From: Desulfovibrio piger
GTDB lineage: Bacteria > Desulfobacterota > Desulfovibrionia > Desulfovibrionales > Desulfovibrionaceae
Direction of reading: 5' to 3'
Length of the DNA: 64,000 bases
Assembly: GCF_012843875.1 (NCBI RefSeq)
Contig: NZ_JABAFY010000002.1
Span: forward strand, 80,448 to 144,447
Shown here: piece by piece, positions 28,333 through 39,000 of the stretch
Numbering within the stretch: position 1 is the stretch's first letter
Layout: every line of letters begins with the position of its first letter
Translations under genes and position numbers: made by a program
Notes under the pieces: generated by a model
What the model saw: the letters and a program-made list of their open reading frames with translations, nothing else
Database searches by the model: none
Told to the model about the DNA's origin: nothing

Positions 28333-31300
28333 TGGCCGGGATCTTCCGGCGTGCCATGCAGGGGTGCGCCCGGGGAGAGCTGGCCCTGCTGCCGGTCACG
28401 GTCTTTGCCGCCGACCGCCATGACGCTGCTTTCCGGCACATGATGCAGGCGCGCCACACGGGCAAGATCATCCTGCGCTGGCCCGCCGCCGTCCAAACCG
28501 GGCATCCCGCATGCTCCGGCACGGAACTGGTGAGCGGCGGCCTGGGCGGGATAGCCCTGCGCCTGTGCGCCGACCGCGTACGCCGGGGCTGCCGTCACCT
28601 GCTGTTGCTGGCCCGCCGCCAGCCTGCGGCGGAGGAAGCGGCCCTGCTGGAAGACCTGCGGCAACAGGGCTGCACTGTCCGTCTGGCCCTGGCCGACGTG
28701 TCCGACAGCAGCGCCCTGCGACATGCCGTGGACTCCGCCCTGAAAGGCATGCCGCCTCTGAAGCGCATCTGGCACCTGGCCAGGACGCTGGATGACGACA
28801 GGCTCCTCCGCCTCGATGCGTCGCGCTTCAAACGGGTCCTCGCCCCCAAGGCGGAGGGTGCCTGGAACCTGCACCGGATCTCGCTGGACCACCAGCTGGA
28901 AGCCTTCGTCCTGTTCTCCTCCACGGCCTCCTTCCTCGGCCCCATGGGCATGGGCAACTACGCGGCGGCCAATGCCTTCCTTGACGAGCTCGCGCTGTAC
29001 CGCCGCCATCTGGGCCTGCCCGCCCTCAGCATCAACTGGGGCGCCTTCCGTGATGCCGGCATGGCCGCACGTCAGGCCGACCTCCGCACCCTTTCCCGTT
29101 TAGGCATCCATACCGTTGCGCCCGAGGAAGGCTTTGCCGTCATGGAACGCCTCCTCTCCCGCGACGAGTGCAGGGCCGCCGTGCTGCATATGGACTGGCC
29201 CCGCTATGCCGCAGGCTACGACAGCGACCGTTTGCCGCCCCTGCTGCGATCGCTCTGCCCCGCCACAGCGGACGACCGCGAAGCCTCCGTATCGCCCAAA
29301 GCGGACAGCGCGGGCCGGGACAGCCGGGATGCCGTTATGCGGGCCGTCCGTGCCAAGGTGGCGACCATCCTGCGGACCGACGCCGCGAGCCTGCCCGGCG
29401 ATGCCAACCTTATCGAGCTGGGCGTGGACAGCCTGCTGGCCCTGGACCTGTTCCAGTCGCTGGAAAAGCAGTTCCGCATCCGGGTGGATCGCAGCCTGCT
29501 GTTCAAGGAGCCTACCATCGATGCCCTGGCCTCCCGGATCGCCTCCCTGCTCGACGCCGGGAAAAGGGCTCAGGACGGGGACCTGCCCGTCATCCTTCCC
29601 GACAGCGCCGCCCGTCATGAGCCCTTCCCGCTCATGGACATGCAACAGGCCTACTGGGTGGGCCGGACAGGCGCCCTCGTGCTGGGCAATGTCTCCTGCC
29701 ACGTCTATCTCGAGCTGGAAACGGATGATCTGGACCTTCCCCGCTGGGAGGCCTGCTGGAACAGGCTGATCCGGCATCACGACATGCTGCGCTGCGTCAT
29801 CATGGAGGACGGACGGCAACGCATCCTGCCCGAGGTGCCGCCCTTCACCGTCACGGTACAGGACGCGACGGGCCTGGATGCCGGGGCTGCCGAACAAATG
29901 GTGCTGGAATGCCGGGAACGCATGGGTCATGAAGTGCTCTCCGCGAAGGAATGGCCCCTGTTCCGTGTGGCCGCCACCCGGATGCCGGGCGGTTCCATCC
30001 GCCTGCACATCAGCCTGGACCTGCTGGTAGCCGACCTGCACAGCATGAACCTGATGATGAACGGGCTCGAAAGCCTCTACCGGTATCCTGAACGGGAACC
30101 GGCCCCCCTGGACCTTTCGTTCCGGGACTATGTGCTGGCACTGGAAGCCTTCAGGAAGAGCCCGCGCTACCGGAAGGACAAAGAATACTGGCTGGAGCGT
30201 GTCGCCGCCCTGCCGCCCGCGCCGGACCTGCCCCTGGCCGTCCCGCCCGCGCAGGTGGAGCGCCCGCGCTTCGTCCGCCATGCGGCGCAGCTCGACCGGA
30301 AGACCTGGGCGGACCTGCGCCAAAAGGCCGCCGCGCACGAGCTGACGGTCTCCGGCCTGCTGCTGGCCTGCTATGCCGAGGTGCTGGCCCGCTGGAGCAG
30401 CCGGGACGAGTTCACTCTCAATGTCACGCTTTTCAACCGGCTGCCCCTGCATCCTGAAGTCGGGGAGATCGTGGGCGACTTCACGTCCGTGAGCCTGCTT
30501 GCCTGCTCTTTCGACGGCACGGCATCCTTCCTCCGGCGCGCACGGGCCCTGCAGGCCCAGCTGTGGGCCGACATGGATCACAGCACCTTTTCCGGCGTGG
30601 AGGTCATCCGCGAATGGAGCAGATGCACGGGCCGTTCCAGCGCCGACATCATCCCCATCGTCTTCACCAGTACCATCGGCTTCGGCGACGAGCACGGCAC
30701 CCATCCGGCCCTGCGCACGTTCGGGCGCATGGTCTACAACATCACGCAGACGCCGCAGGTCTGGATCGACCATCAGGTCCGCGAGGTGGACGACTGCCTT
30801 GAGTTCAACTGGGATGCCGTGGACGAACTCTTCCCCGAAGGGCTCGTGGACAGCATGTTTTCCGCCTATTGTCGCCTGCTCCGGATGCTGGCCCGGGACG
30901 ACAGGATCTGGCACCAGACCCAGTTGCCCCTGCTGCCGCAGGAACAGCTGGGACGCCGCCGCACGGCCAACGCCACGACCCGGGAGTTCCCCCATGCGGG
31001 CCGCGGGACGCTGGACAGCCTTTTTGCCCGTTCCCTGCGAGATGCCCCCGGGGCCCTGGCCCTGGCGGACGGCGATCTTTGCCTGAGCTACCGGGATCTG
31101 GGCAGGGCTGCCGAGGCCCTTTGCGGCAGGCTCATGGCCCGGGGCTGCGGCCAGGGCAGCCTTGTGGCCGTCGTCAGCAACGGCGGCTGGGAAGAAGCGG
31201 TCGCGGCCCTGGCCGTGAGCAGTGCCGGAGACGCCTACATGCCCGTGGATGCCGCTGTCCCCCCTGCCCGCCTCAAGCATCTGCTCGAATATTCCGGGGC

Positions 31301-32057
31301 CGGGGCCGTCCTGGTGCAGCGCCGCCATGCGTCCCTGCCCTGGCCCGCGGGCCTGCCCGTCATGGTCATGGATGAGGATTTATTGAAATTGAATTCCGAA
31401 TTTGATTTCGAAAGATGCGTCAGCCGTCCTGACGCGCTGGCCTACGTCATCCACACTTCGGGCTCCACGGGCGCTCCCAAGGGGGTCATGATCCGCCACG
31501 AACGCGCCGTCAACACCATCAGGGCCGTCAACGAACTGACCGGGCTGCGGTCTTCGGACAGGGTCCTTGCCCTTTCGCGCTTCACCTTCGACCTGTCCGT
31601 CTGGGACATGTTCGGCCTGTTCGGCGCGGGCGGGGCCCTGGTCCTGCCGGATCCCGCCAGACGTCTGGAAGCGGCCCACTGGCTGGAGCTGATGCACCGG
31701 CATCAGGTGAGCATCTGGAACAGCGTCCCCCCCCTTCCTCCAGATCCTTGCCGCCCATCTGGAGCATCATCCCGCTGCCCTGCCGCCCTTGCGCTGCGCC
31801 CTGCTCAGCGGGGACTGGATCCCCCTGGGCCTGCCCGGACGCATCAGGGCCTTCTGGCCGGAGCTGCGGCTCTTCAGCCTCGGCGGCGCCACGGAAGCTT
31901 CCATCTGGTCCAATTTCTTCCCCGTGGAAGACGTCCTGCCGCAATGGAAGAGCATCCCTTACGGCAAACCGCTGGCCAACCAGAGGTTCTTCATCCTCGA
32001 CCGCCACGGCAGCGACTGCCCGGACTGGGTCCCCGGCGAATTGCACATCGCCGGTGA
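28140..32057 (+). CDS. Hybrid PKS/NRPS part 3: ER end, KR, ACP, Cy, N-terminal A (frameshifted at both ends)
   Basis: True homology begins at the GTG of VDIILNSLAGETQEA; upstream codons of this frame are out of register. Domains: end of ER to 28500; ketoreductase 28506-29250 with Lys (LAPKAEGAW), Ser (LFSSTASF) and Tyr/Asn (GNYAAANAF); ACP 29330-29560 (LGVDSLLALDL); complete Cy domain 29620-30950 with the heterocyclisation motif DxxxxDxxS (DLLVADLHS); adenylation domain from 31010 (HTSGSTGAPKG, FDLSVWDMF, WNSVPP). At C8 (31727-31734) an extra C shifts the frame; the A domain continues in the next ORF. No independent RBS at the 5' end, as expected if originally one polypeptide. Confidence 0.75.
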   Translation: MDIILNSLAGETQEASFTLVADNGCFVELGKSGLRQAGDYRTERGLMRYRPLDLVELGRDRPDLMAGIFRRAMQGCARGELALLPVTVFAADRHDAAFRHMMQARHTGKIILRWPAAVQTGHPACSGTELVSGGLGGIALRLCADRVRRGCRHLLLLARRQPAAEEAALLEDLRQQGCTVRLALADVSDSSALRHAVDSALKGMPPLKRIWHLARTLDDDRLLRLDASRFKRVLAPKAEGAWNLHRISLDHQLEAFVLFSSTASFLGPMGMGNYAAANAFLDELALYRRHLGLPALSINWGAFRDAGMAARQADLRTLSRLGIHTVAPEEGFAVMERLLSRDECRAAVLHMDWPRYAAGYDSDRLPPLLRSLCPATADDREASVSPKADSAGRDSRDAVMRAVRAKVATILRTDAASLPGDANLIELGVDSLLALDLFQSLEKQFRIRVDRSLLFKEPTIDALASRIASLLDAGKRAQDGDLPVILPDSAARHEPFPLMDMQQAYWVGRTGALVLGNVSCHVYLELETDDLDLPRWEACWNRLIRHHDMLRCVIMEDGRQRILPEVPPFTVTVQDATGLDAGAAEQMVLECRERMGHEVLSAKEWPLFRVAATRMPGGSIRLHISLDLLVADLHSMNLMMNGLESLYRYPEREPAPLDLSFRDYVLALEAFRKSPRYRKDKEYWLERVAALPPAPDLPLAVPPAQVERPRFVRHAAQLDRKTWADLRQKAAAHELTVSGLLLACYAEVLARWSSRDEFTLNVTLFNRLPLHPEVGEIVGDFTSVSLLACSFDGTASFLRRARALQAQLWADMDHSTFSGVEVIREWSRCTGRSSADIIPIVFTSTIGFGDEHGTHPALRTFGRMVYNITQTPQVWIDHQVREVDDCLEFNWDAVDELFPEGLVDSMFSAYCRLLRMLARDDRIWHQTQLPLLPQEQLGRRRTANATTREFPHAGRGTLDSLFARSLRDAPGALALADGDLCLSYRDLGRAAEALCGRLMARGCGQGSLVAVVSNGGWEEAVAALAVSSAGDAYMPVDAAVPPARLKHLLEYSGAGAVLVQRRHASLPWPAGLPVMVMDEDLLKLNSEFDFERCVSRPDALAYVIHTSGSTGAPKGVMIRHERAVNTIRAVNELTGLRSSDRVLALSRFTFDLSVWDMFGLFGAGGALVLPDPARRLEAAHWLELMHRHQVSIWNSVPPLPPDPCRPSGASSRCPAALALRPAQRGLDPPGPARTHQGLLAGAAALQPRRRHGSFHLVQFLPRGRRPAAMEEHPLRQTAGQPEVLHPRPPRQRLPGLGPRRIAHRR

Positions 32058-32886
32058 CGGTCTTGCCGACGGGTACCTCAAGGATCCCGAACGCACGGCC
32101 GAACGCTTCATACGCCACCCCGGCACAGGGGAAGACCTCTACGCCACCGGTGACCTGGGCTGCTACATGCCCGACGGCAATATCGAATTCCTCGGCCGTC
32201 AGGACAATCAGGTCAAGATCAACGGTTACCGGGTCGAGCTGGGCGAGGTGGAGAACACCCTCATGGAGCATCCTTTCGTGGAACAGGCCGCCGCCCTGAC
32301 GGTCAGGGGCAGGCAGGCGGGCCAGGTGCTGGCCGCTTTCGTGGCCTGCCGGCCCGGCACGTCTCCGGCGCCGGAAGAGCTCCAGCAATGGCTGGCGGAG
32401 CGTCTGCCCTCCTTCCTGGTCCCCGGCATGATCCTGATGCGGGAAAGCCTTCCCCTGACCAGCTCCGGCAAAGTCGACAGGAAGAGCCTCGTACTCGACC
32501 CCGACCAGGAACTCCCCCGGATGAAGGGGGCACAGCCCGGATCTGAGACGGAACGGCTGGTGGCCGGAGCCATCGCGCATGTCCTGGGCTGCGACGACAT
32601 GAGCATCGACAGCCGCTTCTTTGAAATGGGCCTGAGTTCCCTTGATCTTGTCGCCGTACAGGCCGCCCTCGGAGAACGCCTGGGCACGGATATCCCGCTC
32701 ATGACCCTGCTCGAGCACACCAGCATCCGTGCACTGGCAGCCTGGCTGGACAACAGGACGCCGCGCACGACCGCGCAAGAGATATCCGCGCCGGAAGGCG
32801 GCGGGAGCGCCTCCGCCTTCGACCGCGGCATGGACCGGGCCGAACGGCGCATGCGCACCCGCTCCAGGCAACGGACCGGACGCTGA
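31789..32886 (+). CDS. Hybrid PKS/NRPS part 3, continued: C-terminal A(Cys-like) and PCP
   Basis: Continuation of the split adenylation domain from about 31735: ALLSGDWIPLGLPGR, then LGGATEASIWSNFF, YATGDLG, GYRVELGEVE and the A10 lysine in TSSGKVDRKS. Pocket residues gathered from both pieces read roughly D-L-W-N-L-S-L-I-W-K, one substitution from the cysteine code. The peptidyl carrier protein at 32540-32750 has the attachment serine in MGLSSLDL. The protein ends with an arginine-rich tail, presumably a docking segment for the next subunit. Confidence 0.75.
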   Translation: MRCALLSGDWIPLGLPGRIRAFWPELRLFSLGGATEASIWSNFFPVEDVLPQWKSIPYGKPLANQRFFILDRHGSDCPDWVPGELHIAGDGLADGYLKDPERTAERFIRHPGTGEDLYATGDLGCYMPDGNIEFLGRQDNQVKINGYRVELGEVENTLMEHPFVEQAAALTVRGRQAGQVLAAFVACRPGTSPAPEELQQWLAERLPSFLVPGMILMRESLPLTSSGKVDRKSLVLDPDQELPRMKGAQPGSETERLVAGAIAHVLGCDDMSIDSRFFEMGLSSLDLVAVQAALGERLGTDIPLMTLLEHTSIRALAAWLDNRTPRTTAQEISAPEGGGSASAFDRGMDRAERRMRTRSRQRTGR

Positions 32887-32931
32887 TCCTTTCACCAACC
32901 CTTCAAAAGCGCCATGCGCACGAGGCATGCC

Positions 32932-33321
32932 ATGCATCCACAAACGAACAAGGTCCCGGAGAACGCCATCGCCGTCATCGGCATGGACTGCCGGTTCCCC
33001 GGTGCCAATGATACCCGGCAATTCTGGAAAAACCTCGTCAGCGGGACCGAGTCCATCACCTTTTTCACGGACGACGAATTGCGCGGGGCAGGCATCCATC
33101 CGGAGACCATAGCCGACCCCACCTATGTCAGGGCCGCGGGCATCATGGAAGATGCGGAACTGTTCGATGCCGCCTTCTTCGGCTACACCCCGACAGAAGC
33201 CATCTGCATCGACCCCCAGCAATGCCAGTTCCTGCAGACCTCTGGCACGCCCTGGAGGATGCCGGTTACAATCCCTATACCTATCCCGGCGCCGTCGCCG
33301 TCTTCGGCGGCACGCGCCTGA
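32932..33321 (+). pseudogene. N-terminal KS fragment of PKS subunit 4 (frameshifted)
   Basis: Start at the ATG at 32932 with cgagg seven bases upstream is preferred to 32914. The opening NAIAVIGMDCRFPGANDTRQ and the EAICIDPQQCQFLQ segment are the first 100 residues of a ketosynthase. At 33238-33241 one C is missing (acc-tct instead of acc-ctc-tgg), and homology moves to the frame of the next ORF. Both together form one normal KS. Confidence 0.75.
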
Positions 33322-36050
33322 GCACCTACTACGTCAACTATATGTGCGCCGACCTAGCGGACTACGGCACAGCGCGCTTCATGCAGGGCCATATCGGTAC
33401 GGACCGCGACCATCTGTGCACCCGCGTCTCCTACAAGCTCAACCTGCGGGGCCCGGCCTTCAACCTGCAATGCGCCTGCTCCACTTCCCTCGTCAGCGTG
33501 CATCTGGCCTGCCAGAGCCTGCTCAACGGCGAGTGCGACATGGCCCTTGCCGGCGCCAGCGGCATCGACATCCCGCAGGAGCACGGCCATTTTTACCAGG
33601 AAGGCATGATCTTTTCGCCTGACGGGCATTGCCGCCCCTATGACGCCCAGGCGGAAGGCATCGTCTCGGGCAACGGCGTGGGCGTCGTGCTGCTCAAACG
33701 CCTGGAAGACGCCCTGCGCGACCGCGACGACATCCACGCGGTCATCCTGGGGACGGCCATCAACAACGACGGCAATTCCAAGGTCGCCTATTCCGCGCCC
33801 AGCCTCGAAGGCCAGAGCGAAGTCATCGCCGAGGCCCTGGGCGTCAGCGGCGTCGATCCCGCCACCATCGCCTATGTGGAAGGGCACGGTACCGGCACCT
33901 ATCTCGGTGACCCGCTGGAGGTCGAGGCCCTGAACCGCATCTACTCCCGCAACAACCCCGCACGCGGTTATTGCGCTCTGGGATCGGTCAAGAGCAACGT
34001 CGGCCATCTGGAAGTGGCGGCGGGGGTGGCCAGCCTCATCAAGGCCATCCTTTCCATCAAACACGCCCGGATTGCCCCTACCTGCCACTTCAACAGCCCC
34101 AACCCCCGTATCGATTTCGCGTCCACCCCCTTCTTCGTCAACAAGACGGCCATCGACTGGCCGCAGGGCTTCTCCCCCCGGCGCGCCGCCGTCAGCTCTT
34201 TCGGTGTGGGCGGGACCAATGCCCACCTGATCCTCGAGGAAGCGCCGCAGCGGGAAAGCTCCCGCAGTGCGGGGGCTGTCGCCAACCCTCTGATGGTGGT
34301 CTCCGCCAGGAGCGAAAAGGCCCTGAAGGAACTGGCAGGACGCTATGGGGAATTCCTGGCCGGGCAGGATGCCGACGGTCTCGATCTGGCCGACTTCTGC
34401 CATACCACACAGGAAGGCCGGGAACATCACGCCGTCCGTCTCGCCGTGGTAGGCGAGAGCCTGGAAGAACTGCGCTCCGGCCTTGACGCGGCGATGACGC
34501 ACGGGGAGTGGACCGCCACGAACACGGGCGACGAACACAGGCCCGTTTTCCTCTTCACCGGTCAGGGGGCGCAACGTTCGGGCATGGGGAAGGAACTCTA
34601 CCAGGCGCAGCCGTGCTTCCGTGCGGAGCTCGACCGCTGCGCCCGCCTTTTCGACCCTCTGCTGCCCGAGCCCCTGCTGCGCGTCATGTGGGACGCCGAC
34701 AAGGCCGCGCTGCTCGACAACACCGCCTTCACCCAGCCGGCCCTGTTCAGTCTGGAATATGCCCTTGCCCGGATGTGGCAGTCCTTCGGTATCCAGCCTC
34801 TGGCCGCTGCCGGGCACAGCATCGGTGAATATGTGGCCGCGACCCTGGCAGGCGTGTTCAGCCTGGAGGATGCCGCACGTCTTGTGGCCGCACGGGGGCG
34901 CCTCATCGCCTCCCTGCCCGCCGGGGGCGGCATGAGCGCCGTGCTGGCTTCCGAAAAGGACGTCCTCGCCCTGCTCGCCGCCTGCGGCACGCCGGAACGG
35001 ACAGGCATCGCCGCCGTCAACGGCTCCACGCAGACCGTCCTGTCGGGCCCGCTGGAAGACCTTGCCCGCATCGCCGACAAGGCCGGGAGCCTGGGCATCA
35101 GCATCCGCCACCTGCCGGTCTCCCATGCCTTCCATTCTTCCCTGATGGATTCCATCCTCGACGACTTCGCCCGTGTGGCCGAAAGCATCGCCTATGACGC
35201 CCCCGGCCTGCCCGTAGTCAGCAATGTCACCGGCCGGCTGGTCGGGCCTGCCGAGATCTCCGGGGCCGACTACTGGGTGCGGCATATCCGCTCCACCGTG
35301 CGCTTTTTCGACGGCTTCCGCACGCTGCGGGACATGGCTCCCGCGGCCTGGCTGGAGCTGGGCCCGTCCGGCGTGCTGACGGCCCTCTGCCGCCGTGAAC
35401 AGGCCCTGGAGAACAGCGGGGAAGACGGCGTCTGGGTCGCCGCCATGCATGCCGGGACCCCGGAATGGCGCCAGACATGCGAGGCCCTGGCCGCCCTCTA
35501 CCGCAGTGGAGCGGATGTGGACTGGGCAGCATTTGCCCAGGACCAGCACTGGGGCCGCCTCCACCTGCCCCTCTACCCCTTCCAGGGGGAACGCCACTGG
35601 GTGGACGACTCGTTCCGCGGCATAGCCAGCGGAAGCACCGCCGCCCCGGCCGCCTCGCAGGACGACATCTGGCAGCGCCTGACCCGGGCTGCCGAATCCG
35701 CCTCCGGCGCTGAAGACGACCGCCCCGACGGCACCGAATACCGGGAGCATGCCCGGATGATCGAGACCTTCTGCTCCGGCTATGCCCTCGAGGCCCTGAC
35801 GGATCTGGGGGCCTTCCCGGATGAGGGCTTCCATACCGCCCGGGACATCGCCGCACGCATAGGCCTGCCGGAACGGTTCGACCAGCTTCTTCCGCGCCTG
35901 CTGGAGAACCTGGCCGAACAAGGCCTCCTGGCCCGTGACGCCGCCGGCTCTTACGGCCGCCCGGCCGCTCCGGACAGGGATCTCAGGGATCGTGTGACCA
36001 GCCTGCTCGACCGGCAGGAGGCCTCCGGCCTCTCTGACCGTCAATCATAG
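33222..36050 (+). CDS. PKS subunit 4: KS, malonyl-CoA AT, N-terminal part of a C-methyltransferase
   Basis: In register from about 33241. KS with Cys in LQCACSTSL, VEGHGTGTYLGDP and SNVGHLEVAAG; ends 34255. AT 34545-35390 is complete: FTGQGAQRSGMGK, catalytic AGHSIGEYVA and HAFH, the motif of malonyl-specific domains. It is the only intact AT in the operon. The post-AT linker (YPFQGERHW) is followed at 35740-36045 by the helical N-terminal region of a PKS methyltransferase (HARMIETFCSGYALEALTDL). The catalytic half of that methyltransferase opens the next gene, which is in a different frame. Confidence 0.82.
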   Translation: MPVPADLWHALEDAGYNPYTYPGAVAVFGGTRLSTYYVNYMCADLADYGTARFMQGHIGTDRDHLCTRVSYKLNLRGPAFNLQCACSTSLVSVHLACQSLLNGECDMALAGASGIDIPQEHGHFYQEGMIFSPDGHCRPYDAQAEGIVSGNGVGVVLLKRLEDALRDRDDIHAVILGTAINNDGNSKVAYSAPSLEGQSEVIAEALGVSGVDPATIAYVEGHGTGTYLGDPLEVEALNRIYSRNNPARGYCALGSVKSNVGHLEVAAGVASLIKAILSIKHARIAPTCHFNSPNPRIDFASTPFFVNKTAIDWPQGFSPRRAAVSSFGVGGTNAHLILEEAPQRESSRSAGAVANPLMVVSARSEKALKELAGRYGEFLAGQDADGLDLADFCHTTQEGREHHAVRLAVVGESLEELRSGLDAAMTHGEWTATNTGDEHRPVFLFTGQGAQRSGMGKELYQAQPCFRAELDRCARLFDPLLPEPLLRVMWDADKAALLDNTAFTQPALFSLEYALARMWQSFGIQPLAAAGHSIGEYVAATLAGVFSLEDAARLVAARGRLIASLPAGGGMSAVLASEKDVLALLAACGTPERTGIAAVNGSTQTVLSGPLEDLARIADKAGSLGISIRHLPVSHAFHSSLMDSILDDFARVAESIAYDAPGLPVVSNVTGRLVGPAEISGADYWVRHIRSTVRFFDGFRTLRDMAPAAWLELGPSGVLTALCRREQALENSGEDGVWVAAMHAGTPEWRQTCEALAALYRSGADVDWAAFAQDQHWGRLHLPLYPFQGERHWVDDSFRGIASGSTAAPAASQDDIWQRLTRAAESASGAEDDRPDGTEYREHARMIETFCSGYALEALTDLGAFPDEGFHTARDIAARIGLPERFDQLLPRLLENLAEQGLLARDAAGSYGRPAAPDRDLRDRVTSLLDRQEASGLSDRQS

Positions 36051-36069
36051 GAAACATGGAGAAATGACC

Positions 36070-39000
36070 ATGCCACAAGGATGCCATGAAAAACGTCAGG
36101 ACCTTGTCCTGGACAACATCCCGCTGCTCTCGTTCATGAAACGCTGCGGCGAGAATTTCCGCGAGATACTGGGAGGCCGCAAGGATCCCAGACAGGTCAT
36201 GTTCCCCGGCGGCAATCCTGACGCCGTGGAGAGCATCTACCAGGATACCCCGCAAAGCCGTTATTATAACGGGATCATGGCCAGGAGCCTGAAGGCCCTT
36301 GCCGATGCCCTGCCCATGGACCGCGCCCTCTCCATCCTGGAGATCGGCGCCGGCACGGGCGGGACGACCTCGGCCCTGCTGCCCGTCCTGCCCGCAGGAC
36401 GCACCCGTTATGTCTATACGGACGTCTCCCCCCTGTTCACGGCCCGGGCCCGGGACCGCTTCGCCGCCTTCCCCTTCGTGGAATATGCCACGCTGGACAT
36501 CAGCCGCGACCCGTTCCTTCAGGGCTTCCATGCCGACGAGTTCGATATCGTCGTCTGCGCCAATGTCCTGCACGCCACTGCCGACCTGACCGCCGCCCTG
36601 CGCCACATCAGCGCCGTGCTGGCCGCGGACGGCCTGCTCCTCCTGCGGGAGATCACCCTGCCCCGGCCGGCCATGGGCTTCGAGATATCCTTCGGCTGCC
36701 TGCTCGACAAACTGCGTGACGGGGAGCTGCGCGGCGACAATCCCTTCCTGACCGCCGAGGGCTGGACCCACCTGCTGGACACGGAAGGATTCGACAGGAC
36801 GGCCTGCTACCCTGCCCCCGCCGACGGCGACCTTGACGAACATGTCATCATCGCCCGCAACGGCAACGGCAGCCGCCAGGCCTTCAGTACCGGGATCGCG
36901 CCCGCCCGGACGGACGCACCGGACGGAGACGACACGGGCCATATCCTGCTGGGACGGCGCCTCTCCTCCCCCCTGGCCGTGAGCCAGTATACGGCGGCGG
37001 TGAGCGGCACCCTGCAACCCTTCCTGGCCCAGCACCGCGTTTTCGACATCGTGGTCGTTCCGGGCACGGCGCATTTCGACCTGGCCGCCGCCGCGGGCAT
37101 GGATCATTTCGGTACGGACCGTATCCGGCTCGAGAATGTGGTGCTGCGCGAGGCCCTCATGCTCGACGAAGGCGAACGCACCGTACAGGTCCTTGTCTCT
37201 CCCACGGAAAACGGGGCCGATTTCGAGATCTTCAGCCGGGGCGCCGGACAAGGACAGGGGGAATGGCACCAGCATGTCTCCGGCCAGCTCGCCCCCGCCC
37301 ACGAGCGCTCTGCCGAAAACGTCGACCTGGACCGCCTGCGTGAAGGTTGCGACGAGGTGGACGTACAGGCCTTTTACGAAAAATTCGATGCCTACGGGGC
37401 CGTGCAGTACGGTCCGGCCTTCCGCAGCCTGCGGCGCCTGTGGCGCACCCGGGGCGGAGCTGTGGCCGAAGTGGCCCTGGACAGCGCCGAACGCGGCAAA
37501 AAAGGCGGTTTCATCATCCACCCGGCCCTGCTCGACAGTTGCCTGCAAAGCATGGTCGCCGCTCTTGCCGCCACCGAGGATGACCTCACGGGCAACGGTT
37601 TCATGCCGTTCAGCGTGGAAAAAGTCATCTTCCACGGGCGTGCGCCCGAAACGGTCTGGTGCCGGGCCGTCATGAAGGAAGGCGACAGCTTCCGGCAGGA
37701 GATGTTCTCTGCCAGTTTCACCATCTTCACCCCCGAAGGCGAGCCCGTTTGCGAGATCGTCAACCTTACCATGCGCCGTACCAACAAGGAGACGCTGGAA
37801 CTGCTCAAGGCCGGGCAGCGGCAGCATACCGACCTGTGCTATGACGTGGTCTGGCGCCAGGCCCTGATGCCGGAATCCGGGGACGCTGCCGGGCACTGGC
37901 TCATCCTGGCCGGTCGCGATACGGATTTTGCCCGTGCCCTCGCCCGTTCGCTGGAACAGCAGGGCGCTACGGCCATGCTCGCGGCCTGCGCCGGTACGGG
38001 ACATCCTGACGACATGGCTGCCGTCGATCCCGGCGATGCCGACGCCTTCGCCCGTCTGATCCGCGACTGGCGGCAGGGCGGCACGCCCCGGGGCGTCGTG
38101 TTCCTCTGGGGCCTGGACTGCTACGAGACCGACTTCCTGGGCAGCGGCGGCGAAGCTCCCTTCAAGAACCATACGGCCCAGGCCTTCCTGCATCTGGCCC
38201 AGGCTCTGGCGGCACAGGAGGACGGCCCGTCCGTGCGCCTGGCCGTGCTGACCTGCCAGGCACAGGCCGCCCGCGCTTCGGATCAGCCCGTCCCCGCTCA
38301 AAGCCTGCTCTGGGGCCTGGAAAAATCCGTGGCCAACGAACTGGGCAACATCGCGCCGGTCATCATCGACATGGACCCCGTGGCCGCTCCCGAGGCCCAG
38401 CTTCCCACTCTGTGCGGCCTGCTGACCGCCCGCGGATACAAGGAAGACAAGCTGGCCCTGCGCGGCAGCAGCCTGCTGGCCCCCCGTCTGGTACGCGGCC
38501 TGCCTGCCGCCCGGCAGGTGCGCAACGCCCCGCTGGCCCGTCCCGAAACGCAGGCCTACCATCTGGATCTCGGCGGCGCGGGCATCGAGAACATCCGGGT
38601 CGCCCCGCTGCAGCGGCGTCTTCCCGGGCCCGGCGAGATCGAGATCGCGTCCGAAGCCTACGGCATGAACTTCCAGAACGTCATGGTAGCCATGGGCGTG
38701 GCCGACAAGATCAGGACCCTGGTGCTCGACTGCGCGGGCACGGTCTCCGCCGTTGGTGAAGGCGTGACCCGCTTCAGCCCCGGCGACCGGGTCTTCACCA
38801 CCGTGTACGGCCCCTTCGCTTCCCACGTCTATGCCCGGGAAGCCTTTGCGGCCTCCATACCGGAAGGCATGCCGTTCACCGACGCTGCGGTGATCCCCAC
38901 CGTCTTCATGACCGCCTGGCAGGCGCTCGTCCATGCGGCACGCCTCCAGCCCGGCGAACGGGTGTTGCTGCACTCGGCCACAGGGGGCGTGGGCCTTGCC

